A stretch of 20,399 nucleotides of DNA from a bacterium (GTDB lineage Bacteria; Patescibacteriota; Minisyncoccia; UBA6257; 2-01-FULL-56-20): the NCBI GenBank assembly GCA_021817655.1, contig JAKAGE010000008.1, positions 1-20,399 on the forward strand. Direction: 5' to 3'. Each line of letters begins with the position of its first letter. Position 1 is the stretch's first letter. The translations under genes and the position numbers were made by a program. The notes below the pieces were generated by a model. The model was not told the DNA's origin, made no database searches, and was given only the letters and a program-made list of their open reading frames with translations. Positions 8,010-14,726 of the stretch are shown here, piece by piece.

Positions 8010-8507
8010 CTAGTAGCTCACCCCGCCTGCCGGGCTTACGGTGATGGTCGACGAGAACGCCGCGCTCTCGTTCGGCATATACAGGCCGATGGTTGCCGAC
8101 GGCGCTGCTGCGCCCGAGACGGCGGAAAACAGCACGTCGAGCGTCGCGCCGGAGGCGAGCGTCGCCGGCTGGTAGGCGACGGTGGACGGCAGGCGGTAAT
8201 AGCCTTCCACGGTGCCGGTCGCATAGCTCGCTCCGCTGAACAGCGCATAGAACGGCGCGGTCGCCGTGCTGTTCGCGAAATGCACGCCCCATGCGGTGCC
8301 GCCTTCCACCGCCATCGAATCGCTTTGCGCCTGCCGGAGCGTGGTCGCGATCTCCTGAGCGGTCGACGTAAGATCCGTATCCACGCGGCGCTGGCTGATG
8401 TCCACGATCGCGACCACGCCGACGATGACGGTGATCGCTACGACAATAAGGAGCTCGATGAGCGTGAACCCGTTCCGCCTTGGTATGCGCCGCGCGGCGT
8501 GGGACAT
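8010..8507 (-). CDS. GspH/FimT-type pseudopilin
   Basis: The protein has 165 aa with a canonical prepilin-peptidase site RRNG|FTLIELLIVVAITVIVGVVAIV (cleavage near residue 13, Glu at +5). The segment after the helix, with TSTAQEIATTLRQAQSDSMAVEGGTAWGVHF, matches the GspH/FimT pattern in which the helical spine leads into a beta-rich head. GspH/FimT proteins are minor pseudopilins that start fibre assembly at the inner membrane and help form the tip complex. The ATG lies 3 nt after the pilC stop (TGA-TCC-ATG). It is the only pil gene here with no good -10 box in front of it, so it is probably translated by coupling or reinitiation from the pilC transcript. The head has no Cys. Confidence 0.86.
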   Translation of the reverse strand: MSHAARRIPRRNGFTLIELLIVVAITVIVGVVAIVDISQRRVDTDLTSTAQEIATTLRQAQSDSMAVEGGTAWGVHFANSTATAPFYALFSGASYATGTVEGYYRLPSTVAYQPATLASGATLDVLFSAVSGAAAPSATIGLYMPNESAAFSSTITVSPAGGVSY

Positions 8508-8510
8508 GGA

Positions 8511-9722
8511 TCAGAACGACGTGGTCAGCTGGTAGATCGGAACGATGATCGAGAGCGCGATGATGGCAACCATGACGCCCATAAGAAGGAGCATCGCCGG
8601 CTCGAGGAGCGAGATGAGCGCCTTGATGTTCGCGTCGATGCCGGATTCATAGAAATCCGAAAGGGTTGCAAGCACCTCGTCGAGATGCCCCGCTTTTTCC
8701 GAAATGGCAACGAGGCTCGACACCATGCTCGGGAATGCCGTCTCGCGCTTGAACGCCTCGCCGATCGTGAGCCCCTTCGCAAGACCGTCGTTCGCGATGC
8801 GAAGCAGGGCTCCGCGGTAATCATCCACGCCCACCGTGTCCGCCGCGACCCCGATCGTCTCCACGATGGGAAGTCCGGCGCGCATGAGCGCGCTCATCGT
8901 CGCCGCCATGCGCTGGATCGCCAGATTCCGCACGATGCCCCGAATGACCGGCATATTGAAAAGCGCTTTCGTGAAGAGCCGGTGCCCCACATCGGTCTTG
9001 CGGACGAACCACGTGAGGGCGATCCCGGCAACGATGATCGCCAGGATGATCGTCCAGATGTTCGCGCCGATCCAAAGGCCGACCGTGAAAACGATCGCCG
9101 AGAACCACGGCGGATTGATGCCGCTCTGCGTGAACACGTTCGCCACCTTCGGAAGCGCGAAGGTCACAAGGAAAATAAGGATTGCGGAGGCGACGCAGAT
9201 GAGCACGATCGGATAAATGAACGCGGAACGGATCTTGTTGCGCAGGTCCGCTTCCTTTTCGAGCGAGACCGAAAGCTCGTTGAACGTCTTTTCGAGCCCG
9301 CCGGAGCGCTCGGCCGCCTTCACAAGGTTGATGAATGTCGGCGAGAACTCCTTCGGATGGCGGGCGAACGATTCATAGAACGGATTCCCCCTGCTAAGGT
9401 CGTCCCGCACCTCCAGGAGGAAATTGCGCACCGACGGCTTCTCGAAATCCTCGATGAGGATGTTGATCGCGGTGAGCAGATCCGTACCCACGCGCAGCAT
9501 GAGCGCGAGGTATTTCGTAAGAAACACTTTGTCCGACGTCGTAATGCCGCCGCCGAAGATGTTATTGACGCCGCGCGCACCCGCCTTTTTTATCGGCTTT
9601 ACGGAGACCGGCGAAAGCTGCTTCCCGCCAAGAACGCGCAGGACGTCATTCAGCGAATCCGCCTCGATATCCCCTTCCGTCATCTTTCCCGCCGCATCGG
9701 CGGCGACGTAATGGAACAGCAT
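8511..9722 (-). CDS. pilC: Type IV pilus inner-membrane platform protein PilC (GspF family)
   Basis: The protein has 403 aa, the usual length for PilC/GspF. It begins with a short N-terminal domain (MLFHYVAADAAGKMTEGDIEADS), followed by two T2SSF repeats. The first (about residues 65-190) contains FLTKYLALMLRVGTDLLTAI and LVKAAERSGGLEKTFNEL; the second (about 265-400) contains IQRMAATMSALMRAGLPIVE and VAISEKAGHLDEVL. Hydrophobic helices are visible at about 168-190 (FIYPIVLICVASAILIFLV), 215-237, and at the C-terminus (PAMLLLMGVMVAIIALSIIV). PilC sits in the membrane above the PilB hexamer and passes ATPase motion to the growing pilin helix. It lies 24 nt after pilB and 3 nt before the GspH-type gene. 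Confidence 0.95.
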   Translation of the reverse strand: MLFHYVAADAAGKMTEGDIEADSLNDVLRVLGGKQLSPVSVKPIKKAGARGVNNIFGGGITTSDKVFLTKYLALMLRVGTDLLTAINILIEDFEKPSVRNFLLEVRDDLSRGNPFYESFARHPKEFSPTFINLVKAAERSGGLEKTFNELSVSLEKEADLRNKIRSAFIYPIVLICVASAILIFLVTFALPKVANVFTQSGINPPWFSAIVFTVGLWIGANIWTIILAIIVAGIALTWFVRKTDVGHRLFTKALFNMPVIRGIVRNLAIQRMAATMSALMRAGLPIVETIGVAADTVGVDDYRGALLRIANDGLAKGLTIGEAFKRETAFPSMVSSLVAISEKAGHLDEVLATLSDFYESGIDANIKALISLLEPAMLLLMGVMVAIIALSIIVPIYQLTTSF

Positions 9723-9728
9723 ATATAA

Positions 9729-9737
9729 ATGATAGCA
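9729..9737 (-). promoter_or_regulatory. Extended -10 promoter element of pilC
   Basis: TGCTATCAT reads on the minus strand and ends 6 nt before the pilC ATG, in the 24-nt gap after pilB. The same nine bases occur in front of pilB. No convincing -35 box is visible inside the 3' end of pilB. Confidence 0.5.
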
Positions 9738-9746
9738 CAGCGGACC

Positions 9747-11462
9747 CTACTCCCGGATCACGCGCATCACCTCCTCGAGCGTCGTAAGCGCCACCTCCAC
9801 CTTTTCCAGCCCGTCCTCGAACATCGTTTTCATGCCCGTTTCCCGCGCATGCGCACGGACCGCCTCAAGGTCGAAGATCGGCGCCGTGATCAGCTCTTTC
9901 ATCTTCTCATCCACCTCGAACGCCTCGAAGATGCCGAACCGGCCGCGGTAGCCCGTCATGCCGCACGCCGAGCATCCTTTGCCGCGGTACAGCGTCCGCG
10001 GAATGCGCACCTGCTCTTTTTTAAGGCCGTTCTCCTTGAGCTGGATCTCGAGCGTGGCGATGATCCCGGGATCGGGCTCGTAGGAATAGATGCACGTCGG
10101 GCAGATCTTGCGCACGAGGCGCTGGGCAAGGATGAGCGAGACGACCGAGCTCACGAGAAACGGCGGTACCCTGAGATCGAAGAAGCGCGGGAGCGCCGTC
10201 GGCGCATCGTTCGTGTGGAGCGAGGAAAGGATGAGGTGGCCGGTGAGCGCGGCCTGCACCGCGATCTCCGCCGTCTCCGCGTCGCGGATCTCGCCCACCA
10301 TGATGATGTTCGGGTCCTGGCGGAGCAGCGCGCGCAAGCCGGAGGCGAATGTCACGCCCGCCTGCGGATTGATCTGCGTCTGGTTCACGTAGCGCATATT
10401 GTACTCGATCGGGTCCTCGACCGTCGTCACGTTCACCTCGGGGCGGTTCAGCATGTTCATGAGCGCGTAGAGCGTCGTCGTCTTGCCGGATCCCGTCGGG
10501 CCGCAGGAGATAAGCATGCCGTATGCGCGCTTGAGATTCTCGGCGACGATCTTCGCGGTCCCCGGCATCATGCCGAGCTCTTCGAGCGAAAGGGGCTTCT
10601 GGGACGACTCGAGCAGGCGCATTTCCACCTTCTCGCCGTAGAACGTCGGCATGATGGAAACGCGGACGTCCACGTTCTGGTTGCCGATCTGATACCGGAA
10701 CCGCCCGTCCTGCGGGGTATAATGCTCGTCGATCTTCAGCCCCGCAAGGAGCTTGATGCGCGCGACGATGCCCGGATGCACCGCCTTCGTGATGTCCATG
10801 ATCTGATACAGGATGCCGTCGATGCGATACCGGATGAACGTGGAATCCTCGAGGATCTCGATATGGATGTCCGAGGCGCGCGACGCGAGCGCGTAGGAAA
10901 TGATGTTGTCCACGATGCCCACGATCGGCAGATCCGCCGCCGCCTCGGAAGCGCTCTTCGACTGGCTCGTAAGCGACGCCCGCACATCATCCTCGATGAT
11001 CTTCTTGAAGTCCTGCCCAAGCTCGTAGCCGTACACCGAGAATCCGCGATCGAGGTCCTCGGACGATGCGAGGAAGGGCCTGATCTTCCCGTTGAGCCGC
11101 TGCGCGAGGAACTCGCGCGTCTCAAGGTCCGACGGATCGATCATCGCGACGTCGAACGTCCCGTCCTGTTCCTTGCCGAAAACGATCGCCTGCCGCTGGC
11201 GGGCCACCTCTTCGCCGAGAAGCTTCACCGCCTCCTTGTCGACCTTCTGATTGTTGAAATCGACGCGCGCGACGCCGAGGGCGTTCGCGATAAGATCGCC
11301 CAGATAGTTCGGCTCGACGATCTTCTCGGATACGAGGACGTCGACGACGCTCTGGCCTTTGCGTTCGGCCTCCTGATACATCGCATCGAACCGCTCGGGG
11401 GCGATGAGATTCTGCTCCACGAGGAGCTTTTTCAGCTGGTCTGCCGGAAGGGGAAGCTTCAT
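9747..11462 (-). CDS. pilB: Type IV pilus extension ATPase PilB (GspE family)
   Basis: The protein has 571 aa. The N-terminal MshEN/T2SSE-N domain is residues about 1-150 (LKKLLVEQNLIAPERFD, VDVLVSEKIVEPNYLGDLIA). The ATPase core is complete: Walker A GPTGSGKTT at 321-329, Asp box TVEDPIEY at 346-353, Walker B IIMVGEIRD at 386-394 and His box SSLHTND at 413-419. A tetracysteine zinc site C454-x2-C457 ... C497-x2-C500 is intact, as in PilB/GspE and unlike PilT. The enzyme is the cytoplasmic hexameric motor that hydrolyses ATP to extend the pilus through PilC. It is the second gene of the cluster, separated from the pilin gene by a terminator and served by its own promoter (11472-11500). Confidence 0.97.
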   Translation of the reverse strand: MKLPLPADQLKKLLVEQNLIAPERFDAMYQEAERKGQSVVDVLVSEKIVEPNYLGDLIANALGVARVDFNNQKVDKEAVKLLGEEVARQRQAIVFGKEQDGTFDVAMIDPSDLETREFLAQRLNGKIRPFLASSEDLDRGFSVYGYELGQDFKKIIEDDVRASLTSQSKSASEAAADLPIVGIVDNIISYALASRASDIHIEILEDSTFIRYRIDGILYQIMDITKAVHPGIVARIKLLAGLKIDEHYTPQDGRFRYQIGNQNVDVRVSIMPTFYGEKVEMRLLESSQKPLSLEELGMMPGTAKIVAENLKRAYGMLISCGPTGSGKTTTLYALMNMLNRPEVNVTTVEDPIEYNMRYVNQTQINPQAGVTFASGLRALLRQDPNIIMVGEIRDAETAEIAVQAALTGHLILSSLHTNDAPTALPRFFDLRVPPFLVSSVVSLILAQRLVRKICPTCIYSYEPDPGIIATLEIQLKENGLKKEQVRIPRTLYRGKGCSACGMTGYRGRFGIFEAFEVDEKMKELITAPIFDLEAVRAHARETGMKTMFEDGLEKVEVALTTLEEVMRVIRE

Positions 11463-11471
11463 AACTTCTTA

Positions 11472-11500
11472 ATGATAGCATCGCATGGCGCCGCGGACAA
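11472..11500 (-). promoter_or_regulatory. pilB promoter (-35 TTGTCC, 17 bp, extended -10 TGCTATCAT)
   Basis: On the minus strand a -35-like TTGTCC (11500-11495) is followed after exactly 17 bp by TATCAT (11477-11472) with an upstream TG. The -10 box ends 9 nt before the pilB ATG, so the leader is absent or only a few nucleotides. The -35 box overlaps the T-rich tail of the upstream terminator. Confidence 0.62.
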
Positions 11501-11536
11501 AAACAAAAGCGCCGAGCGCAATGCGCGGGCGCTTTT
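11501..11536 (-). terminator. Intrinsic terminator after the pilin gene
   Basis: AAAAGCGCC (11505-11513) pairs perfectly with GGCGCTTTT (11528-11536), and the loop contains a further GCGC/GCGC pair (11516-11519 with 11523-11526). On the minus strand the hairpin is followed by TTTTGTTTTTG. It lies 19 nt after the pilin stop. It should end or attenuate pilin transcription before pilB. The A-rich and T-rich flanks could let it work in both directions, but there is no plus-strand gene to terminate. Confidence 0.85.
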
Positions 11537-11555
11537 GGAACGGAACAAGCCGATA

Positions 11556-12191
11556 CTAGAGGGCAAGGTTGGTCCCCTGTTCGTACGTGCTCGTGCTGTT
11601 TCCGCCGTCCGTCGAAACGACGTCATTCGAACCGCCGAACCCGTACTTTGCGCTCTCCATCTTGGTGGCAAGCTTATATGTCGTCTGTGCCCCGACGAAC
11701 ATATAGGTATTATTGCCGCTGTTGATCGGGTCGACCGGCAAGGAGCCGAGCGGAGCGCCGGAGCTGATATCGGCGAAATTGATCGGAATCCAGCCCGTGC
11801 CGTTGATCGCGCGCGCGGTTGCTCCCGCAGCGACCGTGGAGCTGATGACGCTTTCTCCGCCCCAGAATCCCCAGTTTCCAGCAAGAGTGCTCGTAACGAG
11901 GTTTGTGGTAAGATTCGCGATTGAGGGCTCCGAAACCATGATCGTACTCGTTCCCAGCGTTGCGGTTGCACCATTGAGCCATGTCGTCGTCGAAACGTCG
12001 GCGGAATAAAGGCCGATAGCGCTCTTCAAAGTTGCAAAGTCGGATGCGCGGTTTGAATCGCGCGCCTGGGCAAGCAGCTGCGCCGGATTCAGCGTGAGAA
12101 CGACCACGACCGCCAAAATTGCGATGATTGCGATGACGACAAGCAGTTCGATAAGGGTGAAGCCCTTCCTGGATTTATTGTTTTTGATCAT
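11556..12191 (-). CDS. Type IV pilin (major-pilin candidate)
   Basis: The protein has 211 aa from the ATG at 12191. It has a classic class III signal MIKNNKSRKG|FTLIELLVVIAIIAILAVVVV, with Glu at +5 of the mature protein, and continues NPAQLLAQARDSNRASDFATLKSAIGLY, the N-terminal spine seen in bacterial type IV pilins and PulG-like proteins. The C-terminal head is Ser/Thr/Gly-rich with no cysteines, so the usual D-region disulfide is missing. An upstream in-frame ATG at 12251 is rejected because it lies upstream of the -10 box. The first position in the cluster, the strong promoter and the terminator just after the gene fit an abundantly expressed structural subunit. The major-pilin role is inference from these features. 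Confidence 0.9.
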   Translation of the reverse strand: MIKNNKSRKGFTLIELLVVIAIIAILAVVVVLTLNPAQLLAQARDSNRASDFATLKSAIGLYSADVSTTTWLNGATATLGTSTIMVSEPSIANLTTNLVTSTLAGNWGFWGGESVISSTVAAGATARAINGTGWIPINFADISSGAPLGSLPVDPINSGNNTYMFVGAQTTYKLATKMESAKYGFGGSNDVVSTDGGNSTSTYEQGTNLAL

Positions 12192-12198
12192 ACTGTTG

Positions 12199-12207
12199 AT
12201 TATATCA
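12199..12207 (-). promoter_or_regulatory. Extended -10 promoter of the pilin gene
   Basis: TGATATAAT on the minus strand, a perfect extended -10, ends 7 nt before the ATG at 12191. A weak -35 (TCATTG, 12227-12222) lies 17 bp upstream. The spacing predicts transcription starting at or within a base of the ATG. Confidence 0.68.
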
Positions 12208-12272
12208 TAAACACATCCATTCAATGAGAGAACTTCGACCTTTTGATTCATTCTCTTATGTTTAATGATACT

Positions 12273-13049
12273 TCATTCTGCGCCGCCCTCCCTGTGGATA
12301 ACCGAAAATTCCGTGGGAAGCGGGGCCTCGAACTCGTAATGGCCCCCGTCGGCATCGGTGAATGCGAGCGATGCCGCATGCAGCATAAGGCGGGGCGGGG
12401 CGCCTTCTCCGCGTACGGCGCGGCGGCCGCGCCTGCCGCCATAGAGCGGATCCCCCACGATCGGATGTCCGATGCTCGCAAGATGCACGCGAATCTGGTG
12501 GGTGCGCCCGGTTTTCGGAACGACCCGAAGAAGCGCATATCGTTCACCGCCGACATCATCGCCGAACATCTTCACGACCTCATACTCCGTCACCGCCGGC
12601 TTTGCCATCTTCGCCGAATGGATGCTGCGCCGGAGCGATCCCGTGGTGATGCCGATCGGCGCATCGATCGTCCCTTTTTTATTTTTGGGCACGCCGCGCA
12701 CGAGCGCGAAATACGTTTTCCGCATGCGATGCTCCTGGAACAGCCTCTTCAGCCGTTCGAACGCTCCCTGCGTCCGCGCAACGACCATCACGCCGGATGT
12801 TGCCTTGTCGAGCCGGTGCACGATCCCCGGCCGCGTTTCCGGATCGTCGCCGACCGTTTTCATTTCCGGATAGCGCGCAAGGAGCCAGTCGACAAGCGTC
12901 GGCTCTTTTCCCTTCTCCTCGTCCCCGCGCAGGCGGCCGCGGCTCGGGTGGCGCCCTTCGTTCACCCGTGCGGCATGCACCATAAGCCCCGCCGGCTTGT
13001 CGATCGCGACAAAATCGCTGTTCTCAAAAATGAGCTTTGGCTCCGTCAT
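12273..13049 (-). CDS. RluA-family 23S rRNA/tRNA pseudouridine synthase
   Basis: The protein has 258 aa. Motif I KLIFENSDFVAIDKPAGLMV (residues 5-24) starts the catalytic domain. The catalytic motif HRLDKATSG is at 78-86, with Asp81 the expected nucleophile. Motif RKTYFALVRG and the C-terminal GRTHQIRVHLASIGHPIVGD with LYGG follow, all typical of the RluA/RluC/RluD clade. There is no S4 RNA-binding domain at the N-terminus, so it is nearer to RluA or TruC in layout. It isomerises specific uridines in rRNA or tRNA; the exact target cannot be told from sequence. A charged insert (RHPSRGRLRGDEEKGKEP, about 33-50) is unusual. It is followed by the pilin promoter after about 66 nt, and its own -10-like TACGAT ends 6 nt before the ATG. 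Confidence 0.93.
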   Translation of the reverse strand: MTEPKLIFENSDFVAIDKPAGLMVHAARVNEGRHPSRGRLRGDEEKGKEPTLVDWLLARYPEMKTVGDDPETRPGIVHRLDKATSGVMVVARTQGAFERLKRLFQEHRMRKTYFALVRGVPKNKKGTIDAPIGITTGSLRRSIHSAKMAKPAVTEYEVVKMFGDDVGGERYALLRVVPKTGRTHQIRVHLASIGHPIVGDPLYGGRRGRRAVRGEGAPPRLMLHAASLAFTDADGGHYEFEAPLPTEFSVIHREGGAE

Positions 13050-13055
13050 GTCGGT

Positions 13056-13061
13056 ATCGTA
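13056..13061 (-). promoter_or_regulatory. Possible -10 box of the pseudouridine synthase gene
   Basis: TACGAT on the minus strand ends 6 nt before the ATG at 13049. It matches the -10 consensus at only four positions and lacks the TG extension. It is reported because the position matches the other starts in this window. Confidence 0.3.
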
Positions 13062-13155
13062 TCTGATTGGCGGAAAGCAGCGTTGCTTTCGATGTGTCTC
13101 TGTATCAGTCGGCTCGGAACCATTTTAGCCGAAAACAGGGGTAATTTCCACCGCC

Positions 13156-13202
13156 GAGGGGGGGGTCGTTGGGGTAGTCGTTCCAGAACGACCCCACCCC
13201 TC
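13156..13202. repeat. Palindromic GC-rich inverted repeat
   Basis: GAGGGG (13156-13161) plus GGGGTCGTT (13162-13170) face AACGACCCC (13187-13195) plus CCCCTC (13197-13202). An alternative inner stem GTCGTTC/GAACGAC (13177-13192) is also possible. The left arm contains a run of eight G. It lies in the 445-bp gap between two divergent genes. Confidence 0.6.
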
Positions 13203-13223
13203 AAGCGAAGCCCGCATAAACAC

Positions 13224-13253
13224 TGGCCTCTTTGGCGCAAACAGGCCATTTTT
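13224..13253 (+). terminator. Terminator-like hairpin with T5 tail
   Basis: TGGCCT-c-TTT, a GGCGC loop, then AAA-c-AGGCCA form a symmetric hairpin (13224-13248) followed by TTTTT (13249-13253) on the plus strand. No plus-strand gene lies upstream in the window, so it may end a small RNA, stop antisense transcription, or be a relic. Confidence 0.4.
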
Positions 13254-13360
13254 GAAAACGACAATATAGGCATTTTGCCCCCCAAAATGAACCGCCTTCC
13301 CCGTCTGCTCTTTGCCCTTCGTCCCTCGGCCTGCTGGCCTCGGGACTCGGGCAGCCCTCC

Positions 13361-13454
13361 GGCCTCCGCTCTCCGTGCCGCCGTCGGTTTTGTAGGCAAC
13401 GTGGGGGGTGTTTTTGAACTTTGAATAGGTAGCGGCGCACGGAGAGCGGAGGCC
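13361..13454. repeat. 18-bp perfect inverted repeat with 58-bp spacer
   Basis: GGCCTCCGCTCTCCGTGC (13361-13378) is the exact reverse complement of 13437-13454. A further CGCCG/CGGCG pairing exists just inside with a one-base offset. The element ends about 24 bp before the TATAAT box of the replication-relaxation gene. It could be a protein-binding site, a MITE-like relic or part of a replication or transfer origin. I found no flanking target duplication. Confidence 0.65.
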
Positions 13455-13477
13455 TTCGGGAATCGGCCGGGCGGCGG

Positions 13478-13483
13478 TATAAT
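13478..13483 (+). promoter_or_regulatory. -10 box of the replication-relaxation gene
   Basis: A perfect TATAAT lies 11 nt before the ATG at 13495. The expected transcription start is near 13490, leaving a leader of about 5 nt. The -35 region (TTCGGG, 17 bp upstream) is poor. The start region contains a short TGGGC/GCCCA inverted repeat across the ATG. Confidence 0.5.
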
Positions 13484-13494
13484 GGGCTTGATAT

Positions 13495-14361
13495 ATGCCC
13501 AAGCATACCCTCAAAAAGTTCGTCCGTGATGAGTCTACGTCCGGCCGATTGCAGATACAGCCCCTCGACTTGTCCATGTTGCGCGATATCGCCGAGTATC
13601 GCCTCATGAACTCGGAGCAGTTGGGAGCACTCTACCATCGCGGCCTGCGGAACTTCCAACGCCGCCTCGCCGACCTGTTCCACGAGGGCTACCTTGAGCG
13701 CCCAAGCCAGCAGAAAACGAACCGACTCCTCTCCGGTTCCTTCGTCTACGGCCTCGGCGAGCGCGGAGTCGAGGTGCTGTACACGGGCGCGGCGAAACGC
13801 GAGATGATGCAACAAGTGCGTATTGATGAACGGACGGCGCTTCCCCATATCGCGCATACCTTGATGATTTCACAATTCCGCGCCCTCGTAACGCTTGCGT
13901 TCGAGAACCAGAAGCACGGGAAGCTCGCACGATGGGAGGACACGCGCTCCCTCAAGGTATTGCTCTCGCCGCGCGGCTGGAAGACCGACCTCGTGCCGGA
14001 CGGGTTCTTCACGATTGAGACGCCAAAGGGGCGATTGAACTTTTTTCTCGAAGCCGACCGCGCGTCGGAACTCAAGGCCACGTTTTTGGAGAAGATGAAA
14101 ATATACTGGCGATGGTTCCATGCGGGTTCATGCGAGGAGAAGCTCGGCATCAAGAAATTCCAAGTCCTCACCGTTGCGGATGATGCGAGGCGGCTCGAAA
14201 TTCTGCGTCAGGTTACGAAGGAGGCCGACCCGAAACATGAGGGTAGCTTGCTTTTCATGTTCGCCGACATGGCATCGTTCTCCCTTGCGAAGCCGGAGTC
14301 CGCGCTCAATCCCGTCTGGCTCACGCCGAAGGACGACGCGAAGCGCGTCCTTCTCCCATAA
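13495..14361 (+). CDS. Replication-relaxation family protein (Replic_Relax, PF13814-like)
   Basis: The protein has 288 aa. The N-terminal part is a winged-helix-like module: LDLSMLRDIAEYRLMNSEQLGALY (about 25-48), RNFQRRLADLFHEGYLER (52-69), then FVYGLGERGVEVL. The second half has the nuclease-like pattern of this family: LPHIAHTLMISQFRALV, DLVPDGFFTIETPKGRLNFFLEADRASEL, and a later KFQVLTVADDARRLEIL strand. Members are found on plasmids and integrative elements of Gram-positive bacteria and CPR; the founding description ties them to plasmid replication and relaxation, but the biochemistry is poorly defined. The conserved D(x)nE pattern in PDGFFTIE...FFLEAD could be catalytic; that is inference. 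No SD is visible and a TATAAT box sits 11 nt upstream. No relaxase, Rep or conjugation gene accompanies it here, so it looks like a remnant of an integrated mobile element. Confidence 0.8.
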   Translation: MPKHTLKKFVRDESTSGRLQIQPLDLSMLRDIAEYRLMNSEQLGALYHRGLRNFQRRLADLFHEGYLERPSQQKTNRLLSGSFVYGLGERGVEVLYTGAAKREMMQQVRIDERTALPHIAHTLMISQFRALVTLAFENQKHGKLARWEDTRSLKVLLSPRGWKTDLVPDGFFTIETPKGRLNFFLEADRASELKATFLEKMKIYWRWFHAGSCEEKLGIKKFQVLTVADDARRLEILRQVTKEADPKHEGSLLFMFADMASFSLAKPESALNPVWLTPKDDAKRVLLP

Positions 14362-14726
14362 GAGAGCAGCAACAGCTCCACCAGCAAAAGCGTCGCAACG
14401 GCACTTCATCGAAAATCACTCCGTGATTTCCGGTTCGGCCTCGCGCCGCTTTCCCCGCTGTCGCTGGAGATGAAAAAAATTGGTTATCCGCTCCCGTAGA
14501 TTTTTCCGTTTCGCCAGCTACATATCCCACCACAGAGTCGCGAGCATATCCCAAGGCATCGCCATCCGCTTCACGGACAAAGAATGATACCGGACAGCCC
14601 GTCGCCTCAAGGAACTACGCAAGCGTTCCTCCTTGACCCGTCGGGCACCCAGTCCGGCCTTTTTGTTTTCGCCGTGAAGCGGAACGGCAGAAAGGTCGGA
14701 AGACAAACCAACAACATTCCATAACC
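14362..14726. other. Intergenic region without a supported gene
   Basis: No convincing coding sequence is seen in these 365 bases. The region holds a small perfect hairpin AAATCAC-TCC-GTGATTT (14413-14429) without a T-tract and the longer hairpin at 14590-14669, listed separately. Confidence 0.5.
14590..14669 (+). terminator. Long segmented hairpin followed by T-rich tract (terminator or 3' end of a small RNA)
   Basis: Three stacked stems nest here: CCGGAC (14590-14595) with GTCCGG (14652-14657), GCCCG (14597-14601) with CGGGC (14642-14646), and TCAAGG (14607-14612) with CCTTGA (14631-14636). A CC then TTTTTGTTTT (14660-14669) follows. On the plus strand this is a good intrinsic terminator for the transcript coming from the replication-relaxation gene about 230 nt upstream, or the structured end of a small RNA. 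Confidence 0.55.

Noticed and set aside
7947..9728. 593-codon plus-strand open frame opposite GspH and pilC
   Set aside because: Arg/His/Glu/Asp-rich antisense translation; the minus strand encodes unmistakable PilC and a prepilin.
9729..11924. 731-codon plus-strand open frame opposite pilB and pilin
   Set aside because: Same antisense effect; the minus strand has complete Walker motifs and zinc site of PilB.
12192..12251. Upstream ATG at 12251 for the pilin gene
   Set aside because: It would put a non-pilin-like extension before the basic leader and start translation upstream of the TGATATAAT box; the start at 12191 gives a normal prepilin leader.
12243..13424. 393-codon plus-strand open frame opposite the pseudouridine synthase gene
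   Set aside because: The RluA catalytic motif HRLDKATSG is on the other strand; the plus-strand translation shows no family features.
13156..13454. CRISPR array
   Set aside because: The repeats are inverted, not regularly spaced direct repeats, and there are no cas genes.
14590..14669. Integron attC-like recombination site
   Set aside because: The fold is hairpin-like, but the conserved RYYYAAC/GTTRRRY ends are not clear and no integron integrase is present; a terminator explains the T-tract better.
14504..14726. Possible relic coding sequence (a frame reading RFASYISHHRVASISQG)
   Set aside because: A faint resemblance to transposase or replication-type proteins could not be supported; stops interrupt the frame and no motif is secure.
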